Assembly (NCBI GenBank): GCA_020630435.1
Contig: JAHDBJ010000002.1
Coordinates: 62,001-126,000 of the forward strand
DNA: 64,000 nucleotides
Direction of reading: 5' to 3'
From: Saprospiraceae bacterium
GTDB taxonomy: Bacteria; Bacteroidota; Bacteroidia; Chitinophagales; Saprospiraceae
The notes under the pieces were generated by a model. That model saw only the letters and a program-made list of their open reading frames with translations. It had not been told where the DNA came from and did not search any database. A program made the position numbers and the translations under genes. Below are positions 29,359-38,977 of the stretch, piece after piece (the first letter of the stretch is position 1; every line of letters begins with the position of its first letter).

Positions 29359-29390
29359 TTCTACTTTTTACCACTTTTTACCACTTTTTT
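29359..29390 (-). promoter_or_regulatory. mraZ: MraZ operator: three 10-bp-spaced boxes
   Basis: Read on the minus strand this segment contains AAAGTGGTAA, AAAGTGGTAA and AAAGTAGAAG in tandem with an exact 10-bp period, i.e. on one face of the helix. Known MraZ operators are short tandem repeats of this type (AAAGTG in Mycoplasma, TGGGN in E. coli). Additional AAAGTGG-like or GGTGG-like words occur further upstream at about 29411-29457. The array abuts the predicted -7 box, which fits autorepression. Confidence 0.8.
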
Positions 29391-29530
29391 ATAAAAAAAG
29401 TTTCATTTATGCCACTTTTTTTCCGAAATCCACCTTTTTTTCCGAATATTGGTGGCATTTTTTAATGCTGCCCTATTCTTGAATGTATTCAAGTAAAACC
29501 CAATAATTTCTTCAATACAAAAATAAGGAA

Positions 29531-30334
29531 ATGAAAATATTGATTATAGGAGGAGGAAATATGGGGACAACTTATGCCCGAAGTTTTCTAAGATCGCACA
29601 TAGCAAATAAAGGAGATATGATGATTTTGGAAAAATCTCCTGAAAAAGCAAATGAACTTTCCAAACAAGATATAGGAACAGTATACGGTACTCCTGCATC
29701 TTGTTTGCATAAGGCGGATTTAATTATTCTTGCTGTAAAACCTCAAGACACAGGGTTATTATTTAAAAACCTATTGCCTTATGTCCAAGAACAACAGGTT
29801 TTTCTTTCGATTATGGCAGGGGTTAAAGTAAAGACGATTATGAATGCGCTTGGGGTCAAAAAGGTAATTCGAGCGATGCCCAATTTACCTGCTCAAATTG
29901 GTATGGGGATGACGGCCTTCACTTCTTCGGATGAAGTGACTAGAATAGAGTTAGTTACTGTGCAAAATTTATTAAATACTACAGGTAAGACTATCTATGT
30001 AGAAAATGAACAAGCGATAGATGCTTCTACAGCTATTTCAGGTAGTGGCCCTGCGTACGTTTACTTTTTTATGAATGCGATGATAAAAGCAGCTAGCGAA
30101 ATGGGCTTTTCTGATTCTGAAGCGGAGTTGCTTGTAAGCCAGACGTTTAAAGGGGCGATTGATTTACATAATAAATCCAACCTTTCTTGTGAAGATTGGA
30201 TAAAGAAGGTTGCATCTAGAGGAGGCACTACAGAAGCTGCTCTTAATGACTTTAATGCTAATGAATTGCATAATAACATCGTTAGTGGTGCGCAGGCAGC
30301 TTTGAATCGTGCTATTGAATTAGGAGAAGAGTAG
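29531..30334 (+). CDS. proC: pyrroline-5-carboxylate reductase
   Basis: ProC reduces 1-pyrroline-5-carboxylate to L-proline with NAD(P)H. The 267-aa protein has the N-terminal Rossmann loop ILIIGGGNMGTTYA, LIILAVKPQD, VIRAMPNLPAQIGMGM and the C-terminal signature ISGSGPAYVYFFMNAM with VASRGGTTEAAL. It diverges from mraZ and is followed 31 bp later by a glycosyltransferase with no evident functional link. Confidence 0.96.
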   Translation: MKILIIGGGNMGTTYARSFLRSHIANKGDMMILEKSPEKANELSKQDIGTVYGTPASCLHKADLIILAVKPQDTGLLFKNLLPYVQEQQVFLSIMAGVKVKTIMNALGVKKVIRAMPNLPAQIGMGMTAFTSSDEVTRIELVTVQNLLNTTGKTIYVENEQAIDASTAISGSGPAYVYFFMNAMIKAASEMGFSDSEAELLVSQTFKGAIDLHNKSNLSCEDWIKKVASRGGTTEAALNDFNANELHNNIVSGAQAALNRAIELGEE

Positions 30335-30365
30335 TTTTATATCGTATTGGATTAATCTATTTCTA

Positions 30366-31568
30366 ATGTTTCGTATTCTTCAACTTTGTAAAAAATTCCC
30401 ATATCCTCTCAAAGATGGAGAATCTATTGCCGTTAATGCACTTAGTAGAGAGTTAGTAGCATTAGGATGCCAAGTATCTTTATTGGCAATGAATACTTCT
30501 AAGCATTATTTTGATTTGAGTAAACTGCCCCTTGATTTTAACCATTATAATTCGATTTATACTATAAATATTAATAATGACATTTCGTACTGGGGGATTT
30601 TTAAAAGTTTGTTTCAAAAAGAATCTTATCATATTAGTCGTTTGAGAAGTATTGCGTTTGAGGAAAAATTGAAGATTATTTTACATCGTAATACGTTTGA
30701 TATTATCCAATTGGAAACCTCTATTCTTTCGTTGTATATTCCTATTATTCGAAAATATTCTACTGCAAAAATCGTTTTGCGCTCTCATAATATAGAGCAT
30801 GAGATATGGCTTAGAATGGCAAGGAATTCCTCGTTTATTTTAAAAAAAAAATATTTTCAATTACTTTCTCAGAAACTTAAAATATACGAATATCATTATT
30901 TAAAGGAATATGATTTTCTAGCAGCAATTACCCAAAAAGATTTAGACTATTATAAAAAGATGGGGTATCAAAATCAATCTATGGTTTGCCCAATTGGTAT
31001 TCGTTGTTCCTCGAAATTGGATCTTCGTGCTTTTCGGAAGCCTCTTTCTTTATCTTTTATTGGTTCTTTGGATTGGCTACCTAATCAAGAAGGCTTACTC
31101 TGGTTTATGAATAGTGTCTGGAAGAAAGTGATAACCAAACTACCTAAGGTACAATTACATATTGCGGGGAGGAATGCTGCACAGTTTACTCAAAAGCTAA
31201 AAGCAGATAATATAAAAGTGCATGGTGAAGTTGAAGATGCTTATATTTTTTTAAATCAATATCCAGTTACAATTGTGCCATTATTATCGGGTAGTGGAAT
31301 GCGTGTAAAAATCTTAGAGAGTATGGCATTGGGAAGAACTGTTATAACGACTAGTTTAGGTCTTGAAGGTATACCTGCCCAACATAAAGAACAAGTTTTA
31401 ATTGCTGATACACCTCAAGCGTTTCTGGATTGTATACTTTTTTGTAAACAACATCCGAATGAAATTCAAACAATGGGGAAAGCGGCTCATCAATTTATTG
31501 AAAGGCATTTTGATAGAACAATTATTGCTAAGCAATTTATAACTGTTTTAAAAAATACTCTTTTATGA
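30366..31568 (+). CDS. GT4-type glycosyltransferase
   Basis: This 400-aa GT-B glycosyltransferase has an N-terminal acceptor domain (FPYPLKDGESIAVNALSREL, given here as the start of a typical group-4 fold). The C-terminal donor domain has LSFIGSLDWLPNQEGLLWF, LHIAGRN and the nucleotide-sugar site IVPLLSGSGMRVKILESMALG. The E-x7-E-like acidic positions are present in the last motif. Donor and acceptor sugars cannot be told. It converges with the NAD(P)HX repair gene, with only 3 bp between the stops. Confidence 0.88.
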   Translation: MFRILQLCKKFPYPLKDGESIAVNALSRELVALGCQVSLLAMNTSKHYFDLSKLPLDFNHYNSIYTININNDISYWGIFKSLFQKESYHISRLRSIAFEEKLKIILHRNTFDIIQLETSILSLYIPIIRKYSTAKIVLRSHNIEHEIWLRMARNSSFILKKKYFQLLSQKLKIYEYHYLKEYDFLAAITQKDLDYYKKMGYQNQSMVCPIGIRCSSKLDLRAFRKPLSLSFIGSLDWLPNQEGLLWFMNSVWKKVITKLPKVQLHIAGRNAAQFTQKLKADNIKVHGEVEDAYIFLNQYPVTIVPLLSGSGMRVKILESMALGRTVITTSLGLEGIPAQHKEQVLIADTPQAFLDCILFCKQHPNEIQTMGKAAHQFIERHFDRTIIAKQFITVLKNTLL

Positions 31569-31571
31569 AAA

Positions 31572-33074
31572 TTAGAAGGCTCTTCTTATTCTAAAATGGT
31601 TGATAATATCACTAGCTATCATAGCTGATTTACCAATGGAATTTGCAGCATTATCCCCAGCTAAGCCATGTAGATATACGCCTAGAAGGGCGGCATCTTC
31701 TGAGTTATAACCTTGTGTAAGTAATCCTGTGATAATACCTGTTAGTACGTCGCCACTTCCTGCTGTAGCCATACCATTATTTCCAGTGCTATTGAAATAG
31801 CATTTTCCGTTGGGACAAGCGATACAGGTATATGCCCCTTTTAAAATGATATAAACACCTAATTTTTGCGCTTGCGCTCGTTGTAATTCATTTCGATGAA
31901 AATCATTTTTTGTTTTTCCAAATAAACGCTCAAATTCTTTGGGGTGAGGGGTAAGGATTGAATCTTTGGGCAATTTTTGTAAATAATCGTTCTTTTTTGC
32001 AATAATATTTAAGGCATCGGCATCAATGACTAATGGTTGTTCATAGTTGTCTAACAATTCTCCTAGCATTTTGACCGTTGGTTTTTGAGTGCCTAATCCA
32101 CAACCAATACCGATGGTTTTATAGTTTGATAGTTCTGGAAAATTGGTATTATAGTGTTCTTGTTCATCAATACTGACCATCACTTCTGGTATTGATATTT
32201 GTAGGATTAATTCTCCTGCTTTGGGTAAGTGTACAGTGACAAGTCCAGCGCCACTTCGAAGACAGGCTTTGGCGGCTAGTACCGCTGCGCCCATCTTTCC
32301 TCTACTGCCCATGATTAGTAGTGCATGCCCGTAAGTTCCTTTATGGTCAAAGTTTCCTCTTTTTTTTATTTTTGAATATATAAAATCAGCTTGGAGGAAA
32401 TAGAAATTCGTTGATTGGCCTTGATAAAATCCTTCTAATAAACCTATCGTATTGAAGGTCCATTTTCCAACATATTGATAGTTTTCGGGGAAGAAAAAAG
32501 CTAGTTTGGGCAATTCGAAACAAAATGTGAAATTTGACTGAATAGCTTTTCCATTTGTATGTTTATCTGCAAATAAGCCTGAAGGAATATCAACTGAAAT
32601 TTTATTGTTTTCTTGTTGATTAATATATTCAATCACCTGTTTGATTTTGCCGTCTACTTCTCGAGATAACCCTGAGCCAATTATAGCATCAATAATAATA
32701 TCATTTGGATTAAAAGAAGGTAGATTATCGGTATCTAATCGCTCAGTGGGTATTGCATTTCTACTTGGGAGTCGCCCTAGATTTAAATCGAAATCTTTTG
32801 ATGTTTTTTTTGAAAAGGGGAAAAGATAAACCTTGACTGTATAAAATTTTCGATAGAGTAATCGAGCAATTGCTAATCCATCTCCACCATTATTCCCCGT
32901 TCCGCAGATAATTTGGAAGGTTTGATCTTCCGTATTTCGGTATTTTGAAACCAACCAATCTACAAAAGTTTGAGCAGCTCTTTCCATTAAATCTATTGAA
33001 GAAATAGGTTCATTTTTAATTGTATATTGATCCCAGTCTCTAATTTGCTGGGTAGAAAGAATTTTCAAATCCAT
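31572..33074 (-). CDS. nnr: bifunctional NAD(P)H-hydrate epimerase and ADP-dependent dehydratase
   Basis: This enzyme repairs hydrated NAD(P)H: the N-terminal half epimerises R- to S-NAD(P)HX and the C-terminal half dehydrates it using ADP. The 500-aa length equals the fused YjeF form. Visible features are CGTGNNGGDGLAIARLL near residue 58 for the epimerase, and for the kinase-like half GSRGKMGAAVLAAKACLRSGAG, quoted in part, plus VIDADALNI, LTPHPKEFERL and TAGSGDVLTGIITGLL. The catalytic Asp of GSGDVL is present. Confidence 0.95.
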   Translation of the reverse strand: MDLKILSTQQIRDWDQYTIKNEPISSIDLMERAAQTFVDWLVSKYRNTEDQTFQIICGTGNNGGDGLAIARLLYRKFYTVKVYLFPFSKKTSKDFDLNLGRLPSRNAIPTERLDTDNLPSFNPNDIIIDAIIGSGLSREVDGKIKQVIEYINQQENNKISVDIPSGLFADKHTNGKAIQSNFTFCFELPKLAFFFPENYQYVGKWTFNTIGLLEGFYQGQSTNFYFLQADFIYSKIKKRGNFDHKGTYGHALLIMGSRGKMGAAVLAAKACLRSGAGLVTVHLPKAGELILQISIPEVMVSIDEQEHYNTNFPELSNYKTIGIGCGLGTQKPTVKMLGELLDNYEQPLVIDADALNIIAKKNDYLQKLPKDSILTPHPKEFERLFGKTKNDFHRNELQRAQAQKLGVYIILKGAYTCIACPNGKCYFNSTGNNGMATAGSGDVLTGIITGLLTQGYNSEDAALLGVYLHGLAGDNAANSIGKSAMIASDIINHFRIRRAF

Positions 33075-33141
33075 TTATTGTTGTTTAAGGCATAATTTGA
33101 AAGTTATTTGAAAACCGTAATAAAGATAATGAAAATAAAAA

Positions 33142-33170
33142 ACCAATACCTCACTTTTGGAGGTATTGGT
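33142..33170 (-). terminator. terminator of the SulP gene
   Basis: A perfect 11-bp stem (ACCAATACCTC at 33142-33152 with GAGGTATTGGT at 33160-33170) encloses a 7-base loop. On the minus strand it is followed by a T-rich run. It lies 77 bp downstream of the SulP stop codon and just upstream of the nnr start. Confidence 0.8.
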
Positions 33171-33247
33171 AGGAATTAGGTATCGACATAAAATCCTTAT
33201 ATCTACTTAATGATATAGTATTTATTTTTTGGCATAAAGGATATGGA

Positions 33248-34882
33248 TTAGTTCTGTAAACTCTTGATTTTACCATTCGATGAAATCAAGTTATTTGCCA
33301 ATGCGTGTTCGACTTCTTTTACCTGATTGGTAATATCAACGGACTGGAAGTCTATCAATTCTAATTCGATGTTTCTATAGACAGCATTGGTTTTAAATTC
33401 TTCTATAATCTCGACCACATCTTCATCGATATGTATAGATTTTGAAGCATCTATAATGACTTTTGCACCATCAGGTATTTGGCTTAGGGTACGTTGAATA
33501 CTTGCCTTGTTAATGAAAGTTACGTCTTCTGAAAGCTCAAGCCGAATTGTACCATCTTTAATATGTTTATTCGATTCAAATAAAAATGGTTTTTTATAAT
33601 TATTATATAAAATATAAAATATAGCAACTGCTAAACCTATTGCAATTCCCATTAACAAGTCTGTAAAGACGATACCTAAAATGGTAACAATGAAAGGAAT
33701 GAAGTGTCTCTGTCCCATATTATACATTTGCTTAAATAAAGTAGGTTTTGCCAATTTGTATCCCACTAAAAATAATATAGCTGCAAGACTAGCAAGCGGT
33801 ATAAGGTTTAAGATAGCAGGAATCGCCATTGCACAACCTAGTAAAATAAAACCATGAAAAATTGCAGACATCTTTGTTCTTCCTCCTGATTGAATATTGG
33901 TAGAGCTTCTAACAATAACCTGTGTAATAGGTAAACCACCAATTAAGCCCGAAATGATATTTCCGATACCTTGTGCTTTCAGTTCTTGATTAGCAGGAGA
34001 AACTCTTTTATAAGGATCGAGTTTGTCTGTGGCTTCTAGGCATAATAGGGTTTCAAGACTAGCAACAACCGCTAAAGTAATCCCTGTAATCCAAACTGCT
34101 GGGTTAGAGATGCTGCTAAAATCTGGGAAAGTGAATTGAGCGAAAAAACTTCCAATTGTTTCTGGAACTGGAATCGCAACCATTTGTTCTGCTTTTAATG
34201 TAAAGTAGGGCATACTTTGAAAAAGTAAATTTAAAAAGATACCCGTTGCCACGACTACTAAAGGACCTTGAACAATTTGAAAGATTCTTATTTTCTTCAT
34301 AAATGGTTGTTCCCATAAGATTAAAATCAATAATGAGATAACCGTTATAGTGATTGCTCCAGGACTGACTGCTTCAAGCATATAGTATAGTTGTGAAATT
34401 GTATTATGGCCATCTGCCGAAGTAAAAGCGAGACTACCTTCATAGTCTTTATCATATCCAAAAGCATGAGGTATTTGTTTCAAAATAATAATAATACCAA
34501 TACCAGATAACATTCCTTTAATCACAGAAGAAGGAAAATAATATCCAATGATTCCTGCTTTAGCAAAACCAAGTAATAGTTGAAAAACACCTCCTAAAAC
34601 AACTGCCATTAAGAAGATTTCGAAAGCACCTAGCTCTTGGATAGCGGTTAAAACAATAACGGCTAAACCTGCAGCAGGACCACTAACACCTAATTGTGAG
34701 CCACTTAATGCGCCTACTATAATTCCTCCAATGATTCCTGCAATAATTCCTGAAAATAGGGGAGCACCTGATGCTAAGGCAATTCCCAAGCAAAGCGGAA
34801 CGGCAACTAAGAAAACGACTATTGATGCAGGTATATCATTCTTTAAATTACCAAGTAGACTTTTGTCTGTTAAATTATTCAT
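33248..34882 (-). CDS. SulP-family anion transporter with STAS domain
   Basis: This 544-aa SLC26/SulP permease has 10-12 hydrophobic spans starting with DIPASIVVFLVAVPLCLGIA, a family-typical VSGPAAGLAVIV, and a core segment ISGLIGGLPITQVIVRSS. The C-terminal STAS-like domain (about 440-540) contains KVIIDASKSIHIDEDVVEII. Bicarbonate or sulfate are the usual substrates; no carbonic anhydrase or sulfate-assimilation gene is adjacent to decide. Single gene with its own terminator, divergent from a TetR regulator 194 bp away that could control it. Confidence 0.9.
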   Translation of the reverse strand: MNNLTDKSLLGNLKNDIPASIVVFLVAVPLCLGIALASGAPLFSGIIAGIIGGIIVGALSGSQLGVSGPAAGLAVIVLTAIQELGAFEIFLMAVVLGGVFQLLLGFAKAGIIGYYFPSSVIKGMLSGIGIIIILKQIPHAFGYDKDYEGSLAFTSADGHNTISQLYYMLEAVSPGAITITVISLLILILWEQPFMKKIRIFQIVQGPLVVVATGIFLNLLFQSMPYFTLKAEQMVAIPVPETIGSFFAQFTFPDFSSISNPAVWITGITLAVVASLETLLCLEATDKLDPYKRVSPANQELKAQGIGNIISGLIGGLPITQVIVRSSTNIQSGGRTKMSAIFHGFILLGCAMAIPAILNLIPLASLAAILFLVGYKLAKPTLFKQMYNMGQRHFIPFIVTILGIVFTDLLMGIAIGLAVAIFYILYNNYKKPFLFESNKHIKDGTIRLELSEDVTFINKASIQRTLSQIPDGAKVIIDASKSIHIDEDVVEIIEEFKTNAVYRNIELELIDFQSVDITNQVKEVEHALANNLISSNGKIKSLQN

Positions 34883-35090
34883 TTATGTGTATTTAAAATT
34901 TAAGCAATAGAATAGTAGTTTACCTATATGTAATAGATAAACAATTATATTGACTGGGTAAATTATTTGATTAGATTGTTTTACTCGAATGCAAATATAC
35001 TATACTTTTTTTCATAATAGCAATACTATTATAAAAAATATTAAAACTTTTTTCGAAAAATATATTTATAGAAGTCTTGTGGTTTTGCTA

Positions 35091-35098
35091 TATTTGTT
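35091..35098 (+). promoter_or_regulatory. -7 box (TATATTTG) of the TetR-type gene
   Basis: A perfect TAnnTTTG match lies 20 bp upstream of ATG 35119. It lies inside the reading frame that opens at TTG 35077, which argues that the true start is one of the ATG codons downstream. A -33 TTG at normal spacing was not found. Confidence 0.45.
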
Positions 35099-35118
35099 TA
35101 AGAAAACAAATGATAACT

Positions 35119-35793
35119 ATGGCAGTAGGTATTAAAATATCACTCAATAATAGGTTGTTTCAAAGAGACCCTCAGGAAACTACACTAGGGAAAAAAATCA
35201 TTAAGAATAGCATTTTATTGATAGATGAAATAGGTTTTGAAGCCTTCAACTTTAAAAAGCTAGCGATAAAAATGGAATCCACAGAGGCTTCTGTTTATCG
35301 TTATTTTGAAAATAAGCATATGTTGCTTTTATATTTAGTTTCTTGGTATTGGGAGTGGGTAAGTTATTTGATAGATATTAATACGATGAATATTAAAGGT
35401 GCTAAACGACGCTTAAAGATCATTATTTCTACATTAGTATCGGCCTCAAAGGAGAATCCTTCTATTCATTATGTCAACGAGAGTGTCCTTCACCGTGTTG
35501 TAATTTCTGAAGGTAGTAAAGCCTATCACATTAAGGAAATTGATGAAGAAAATAAAGAAGGACTATTTTTGAATTATAAAATTCTATCAGAAAAAGTCGC
35601 AAATGTTATAATGGAATTAAATCCAGATTTTCCTTACCCTCATGCTTTAGCTAGCAACCTTTTTGAAATGGCAAACAACCATATCTATTTTGCCCAACAT
35701 TTACCCCGATTGACAGATGTAAAAGTAGACGAAGATTTCTCGGAAGTAGAAACTATGTTACGGTATTTTGCCTTTAAAGTATTAGACAAATAG
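35119..35793 (+). CDS. TetR/AcrR-family transcriptional regulator
   Basis: Read from ATG 35119 the product is 224 aa, the normal TetR size; ATG 35110 is also possible and the upstream TTG is disfavoured by the promoter. The helix-turn-helix is at about residues 15-65 (IIKNSILLIDEIGFEAFNFK in part, then MESTEASVYRYFENKHMLLLYL), followed by a helical ligand domain with a Trp-rich WYWEWVSYL segment. It is divergent from the SulP gene and convergent with the vWA lipoprotein. Ligand and operator are unknown. Confidence 0.85.
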   Translation: MAVGIKISLNNRLFQRDPQETTLGKKIIKNSILLIDEIGFEAFNFKKLAIKMESTEASVYRYFENKHMLLLYLVSWYWEWVSYLIDINTMNIKGAKRRLKIIISTLVSASKENPSIHYVNESVLHRVVISEGSKAYHIKEIDEENKEGLFLNYKILSEKVANVIMELNPDFPYPHALASNLFEMANNHIYFAQHLPRLTDVKVDEDFSEVETMLRYFAFKVLDK

Positions 35794-35845
35794 AAAAATT
35801 AGTTTTCAGTAAGTGTTGATATATTGGCTCAAAACACAATGTGGT

Positions 35846-38800
35846 TTATTTATCAAGTCCTACAGTAATTATGTCATGCATTTGTTTATTGTCAGCCAAA
35901 GAAACGACTTTACTAATGACTTCTTCGTTCTTCTTTCCCCAATTTTTATATATCGTAGCGTAAATCTTAGTTCGAGTTTGACTTCTATTACGATCGGATG
36001 AAAAATATTTGACTTTTACCTTATATTTTCCTGCTTTCCCATTTTCTAAGATATACATTTCAGGACCATATCCACGTGTCACATCATTGGTCATATAACC
36101 TCCAATTCGTGTCTTTCGATTGCTATAGTAACATTTTTCACCTGTTGGTTCTATAACATGAAGATCAATATCAGAATTATCCGTATTCCAAGAGATGACG
36201 GCCATAAGATCAGCGTCTTTTTCTTTAAACTCTTTTCGAAGTGTGGTATATCGTGCCGAAGCATAATCCGCAATCGTTGAGTTAGTATTTTCTTTTACTT
36301 TATTTAAAATATGTAAATAATCTAGAGCTGCGATACGCCTAAACTCTCCAAAACGAGCGTCGAATTGGGCTGTAATGGCAATTTCATAATAGATAATGGC
36401 CAACTCCATATTTCCAGCTTCTACTAAGGACTTAGCGATAGCCAAATACGTCTGTGGTTCATAAGGTCTAGAATTGAGGACTCTTTTGAGCAAGAAATAG
36501 GCTTGATCATATAGACCCCATTCTAGGGCAGAGTAGGCTACATCTCTTGTTAATACGGCATTGCCGTTATTTTTCTCTACTAGAGAACTCAATATTTTTA
36601 AAGCATCATCAGCACCATATTCTTTTAGTCTTTTTTGAGCTTCTAGAGTGATTTCGTCATAGTCTAATCGAGGCTGTTTTAGGGTGTTTGCTAAAACATT
36701 AGAGACATTATCGGTTGTTCTTACGGTACAATTCATGGCTTTTTGGCGGATACTAAATTTGTTTTCAGGTGTGTTATCCACTATAATTTCTAAAGATGCA
36801 GGAATCGTAAAGTTCATACCATCCATGTTTTCAAGTTTTTTCAACCAGTTTTTAAATTTGTTTTTGGCACTAGACAACATTTCATCGATGTTATTCAAAA
36901 CATTGCGAATGATTTGATTGACGGTCGATGATTTTACAACAAAAGCGTCTTCTGTAGCGGTAATATTGTATTGTCGATAATCTTGCTCTGTTTCTAACAT
37001 TAAGAGGGAACAGGTTTTACCTGGAACGCCGAAATGTTTAGCATAAGCAATAGATTTTTTCTCTGTTACGTAATCGAATTCTTCTAGAATTTCTGTAGCA
37101 ATCTGTCCATAGGTTCTTGTTGCCAATTCTGAAGCTAAAAGATGCTGAATAGGAATTGAAAATTGTTGCTTACGACTGCCTTGAGATACGTTTAATTGTA
37201 CAGTAGCATTTTTACCTAGAGTGCCTCGTCCTGTAAGCAGTAATTTTTGATTATTGTAAATAAAGCTTGGTCTACCAGCGATTAGAATATCTTTTGTGCC
37301 TTGAATTTCAATACGTTCTACCTCCCAAGGCATGGATAAAAAGGCTTGACTTGCTTTTTGAATTTCATCTTCACCTGTTACAGAAAATACAGCACCACCG
37401 CTTACACGAGTTAGGTAGTTTAGTTTTTTCAAACTTGTTCCAGACATTCCTGTATTAAAGGCAAAAAGGCGGTCGGCTTTTTCTATATGTTTAGCAATTT
37501 CGTATTTGTCGGTTTCTCCCCACGTATCAGCCCCATCGCTAAGTAGAAATATAGTGTTGGCTTTATTTTTAGCCCATTGAGCATTGGTTAAAGTTGCTAA
37601 AGCATGATTGATGTCACTAGCCCCTTCTAGCGATAGTTTTTGGGCATAATCTAAAAAAGCATTGACGTTTTCTGCTGTATTGGGAACGGTTGCTTTTTTC
37701 CACCAAAAAGACTCTATATTAAAAAGAAGCACATTAAAACTTTTTATGGCGCTACGATTATTTTTAAGAAGAGCTTCGGTCATTTTGAGCCAAACATTGA
37801 ATTTGTCGGGGTTCGAACTTAAAGAAATATCAAGGGCAATAAGTGCATTATTACTATTATTCGATGTAGGAGCGCTTGGCAACTGTGGGGTGATAGAAGC
37901 AGCGAAATAATCTTCTTTCGTCTCATTTTGAGAGCTTTGGATAGCTATGTTTTTTAGATTTTGATAACGAATACTAATTTCTTCTTCTTCAGGGTTAACA
38001 ATTCTAAAAGATTTACGCTTTCTATCGCTGTCTAGGGTTTGACTCGGAGAAATATTGCATTTTACACCATTGATTTTAGCAATATCAAAATCAACTATCA
38101 TAGGACAGTCTACATTTGGTATCGGGAAGTTGAAGACCTGATCATTCTCAATACTGGTTAAATTAACATCATAACCAATCACTATACGATGTAATTTTCG
38201 TGGGAACAAAGGATATACTCTACAGTTATAAACATCCGCTCCAGCCCATTCTGCTAAGGCGGGATCAACTCTTCTCTGAACAACCTGTCCATACGCAAAT
38301 GCAGCTTTTTCCTTAGGAACTACTCTAGCAACTTTAGGACTGCTCCAATCTCCTGAACGCATTTTTTCGATGTCTTTAGGAGAAAAGGCAAGCTCATTTT
38401 TTTGCGTAAACGGAAGAGAAGTTACATTTCCTTTTTTATTTAATAAAACAGATTCTCCAAAGGCAAAATAATAAGGCGATGCTCCTTGAGGTAGTTTCAT
38501 TTTAAACGTACCTTCTGCCTGAAAATCTCTGTCATTATAGAAAAAACAATCGATTAGAACCCTTGCTCGATTACCATCAACTTTAACGGCCATTTGCGTA
38601 CCATTGAGTGGGAGTTGATCATTATCTCCAATGAAAAGCGTAGCAGTATTAGCAACTTTTTGGGAACGCTTCCAAGTTTTGGAAGGTTTTTTAGGGGCAT
38701 TTTGTGAGCTATCTTCTTTCTTTTCTCCAGCTTCCTCAAAAGGAGCTTCCATTTCTATTTCTTCGTTCATCTCGATTCTATCCAATTCTGCAGTAGACAT

Positions 38801-38878
38801 ATCGCCTTCACGATTTTGCATACTAGTACTACAAGAAAAAAGGAAGCAAATCAAAAAAATATAAGGTAAGTGTTTCAT
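35846..38878 (-). CDS. VIT/vWA-domain lipoprotein with C-terminal DUF2135
   Basis: This large 1010-aa surface or periplasmic lipoprotein has a signal peptide with lipobox LFSC (Cys16). A VIT-like beta domain is at about 75-200 (FFYNDRDFQAEGTFKMKLPQ; EWAGADVYNCRVYPLFPRK). A vWA domain is at about 340-500 with a MIDAS-type DISLS and LLSDGADTWGE. Helical TPR-like repeats cover about 745-880. The C-terminal DUF2135-like domain has DIDLHVIEPTGEKCYYS and RGYGPEMY. This inter-alpha-trypsin-like plan suggests metal-dependent protein binding outside the cytoplasm; the partner is unknown. It is convergent with the TetR gene. Confidence 0.87.
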   Translation of the reverse strand: MKHLPYIFLICFLFSCSTSMQNREGDMSTAELDRIEMNEEIEMEAPFEEAGEKKEDSSQNAPKKPSKTWKRSQKVANTATLFIGDNDQLPLNGTQMAVKVDGNRARVLIDCFFYNDRDFQAEGTFKMKLPQGASPYYFAFGESVLLNKKGNVTSLPFTQKNELAFSPKDIEKMRSGDWSSPKVARVVPKEKAAFAYGQVVQRRVDPALAEWAGADVYNCRVYPLFPRKLHRIVIGYDVNLTSIENDQVFNFPIPNVDCPMIVDFDIAKINGVKCNISPSQTLDSDRKRKSFRIVNPEEEEISIRYQNLKNIAIQSSQNETKEDYFAASITPQLPSAPTSNNSNNALIALDISLSSNPDKFNVWLKMTEALLKNNRSAIKSFNVLLFNIESFWWKKATVPNTAENVNAFLDYAQKLSLEGASDINHALATLTNAQWAKNKANTIFLLSDGADTWGETDKYEIAKHIEKADRLFAFNTGMSGTSLKKLNYLTRVSGGAVFSVTGEDEIQKASQAFLSMPWEVERIEIQGTKDILIAGRPSFIYNNQKLLLTGRGTLGKNATVQLNVSQGSRKQQFSIPIQHLLASELATRTYGQIATEILEEFDYVTEKKSIAYAKHFGVPGKTCSLLMLETEQDYRQYNITATEDAFVVKSSTVNQIIRNVLNNIDEMLSSAKNKFKNWLKKLENMDGMNFTIPASLEIIVDNTPENKFSIRQKAMNCTVRTTDNVSNVLANTLKQPRLDYDEITLEAQKRLKEYGADDALKILSSLVEKNNGNAVLTRDVAYSALEWGLYDQAYFLLKRVLNSRPYEPQTYLAIAKSLVEAGNMELAIIYYEIAITAQFDARFGEFRRIAALDYLHILNKVKENTNSTIADYASARYTTLRKEFKEKDADLMAVISWNTDNSDIDLHVIEPTGEKCYYSNRKTRIGGYMTNDVTRGYGPEMYILENGKAGKYKVKVKYFSSDRNRSQTRTKIYATIYKNWGKKNEEVISKVVSLADNKQMHDIITVGLDK

Positions 38879-38977
38879 CGGTATAATTTTTCAATGTTTA
38901 TTGGTTGACTAATATCTTTCTTTAAGATGATCGGGAGGGTAGTTTTGGCGTATGAGAAAGTGATTTATTTTATTTTT

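Noticed and set aside
33142-33170. Inverted repeat as a regulator site for nnr
   Set aside because: The stem-loop with a T-run on the minus strand right after the SulP gene is better explained as a terminator.
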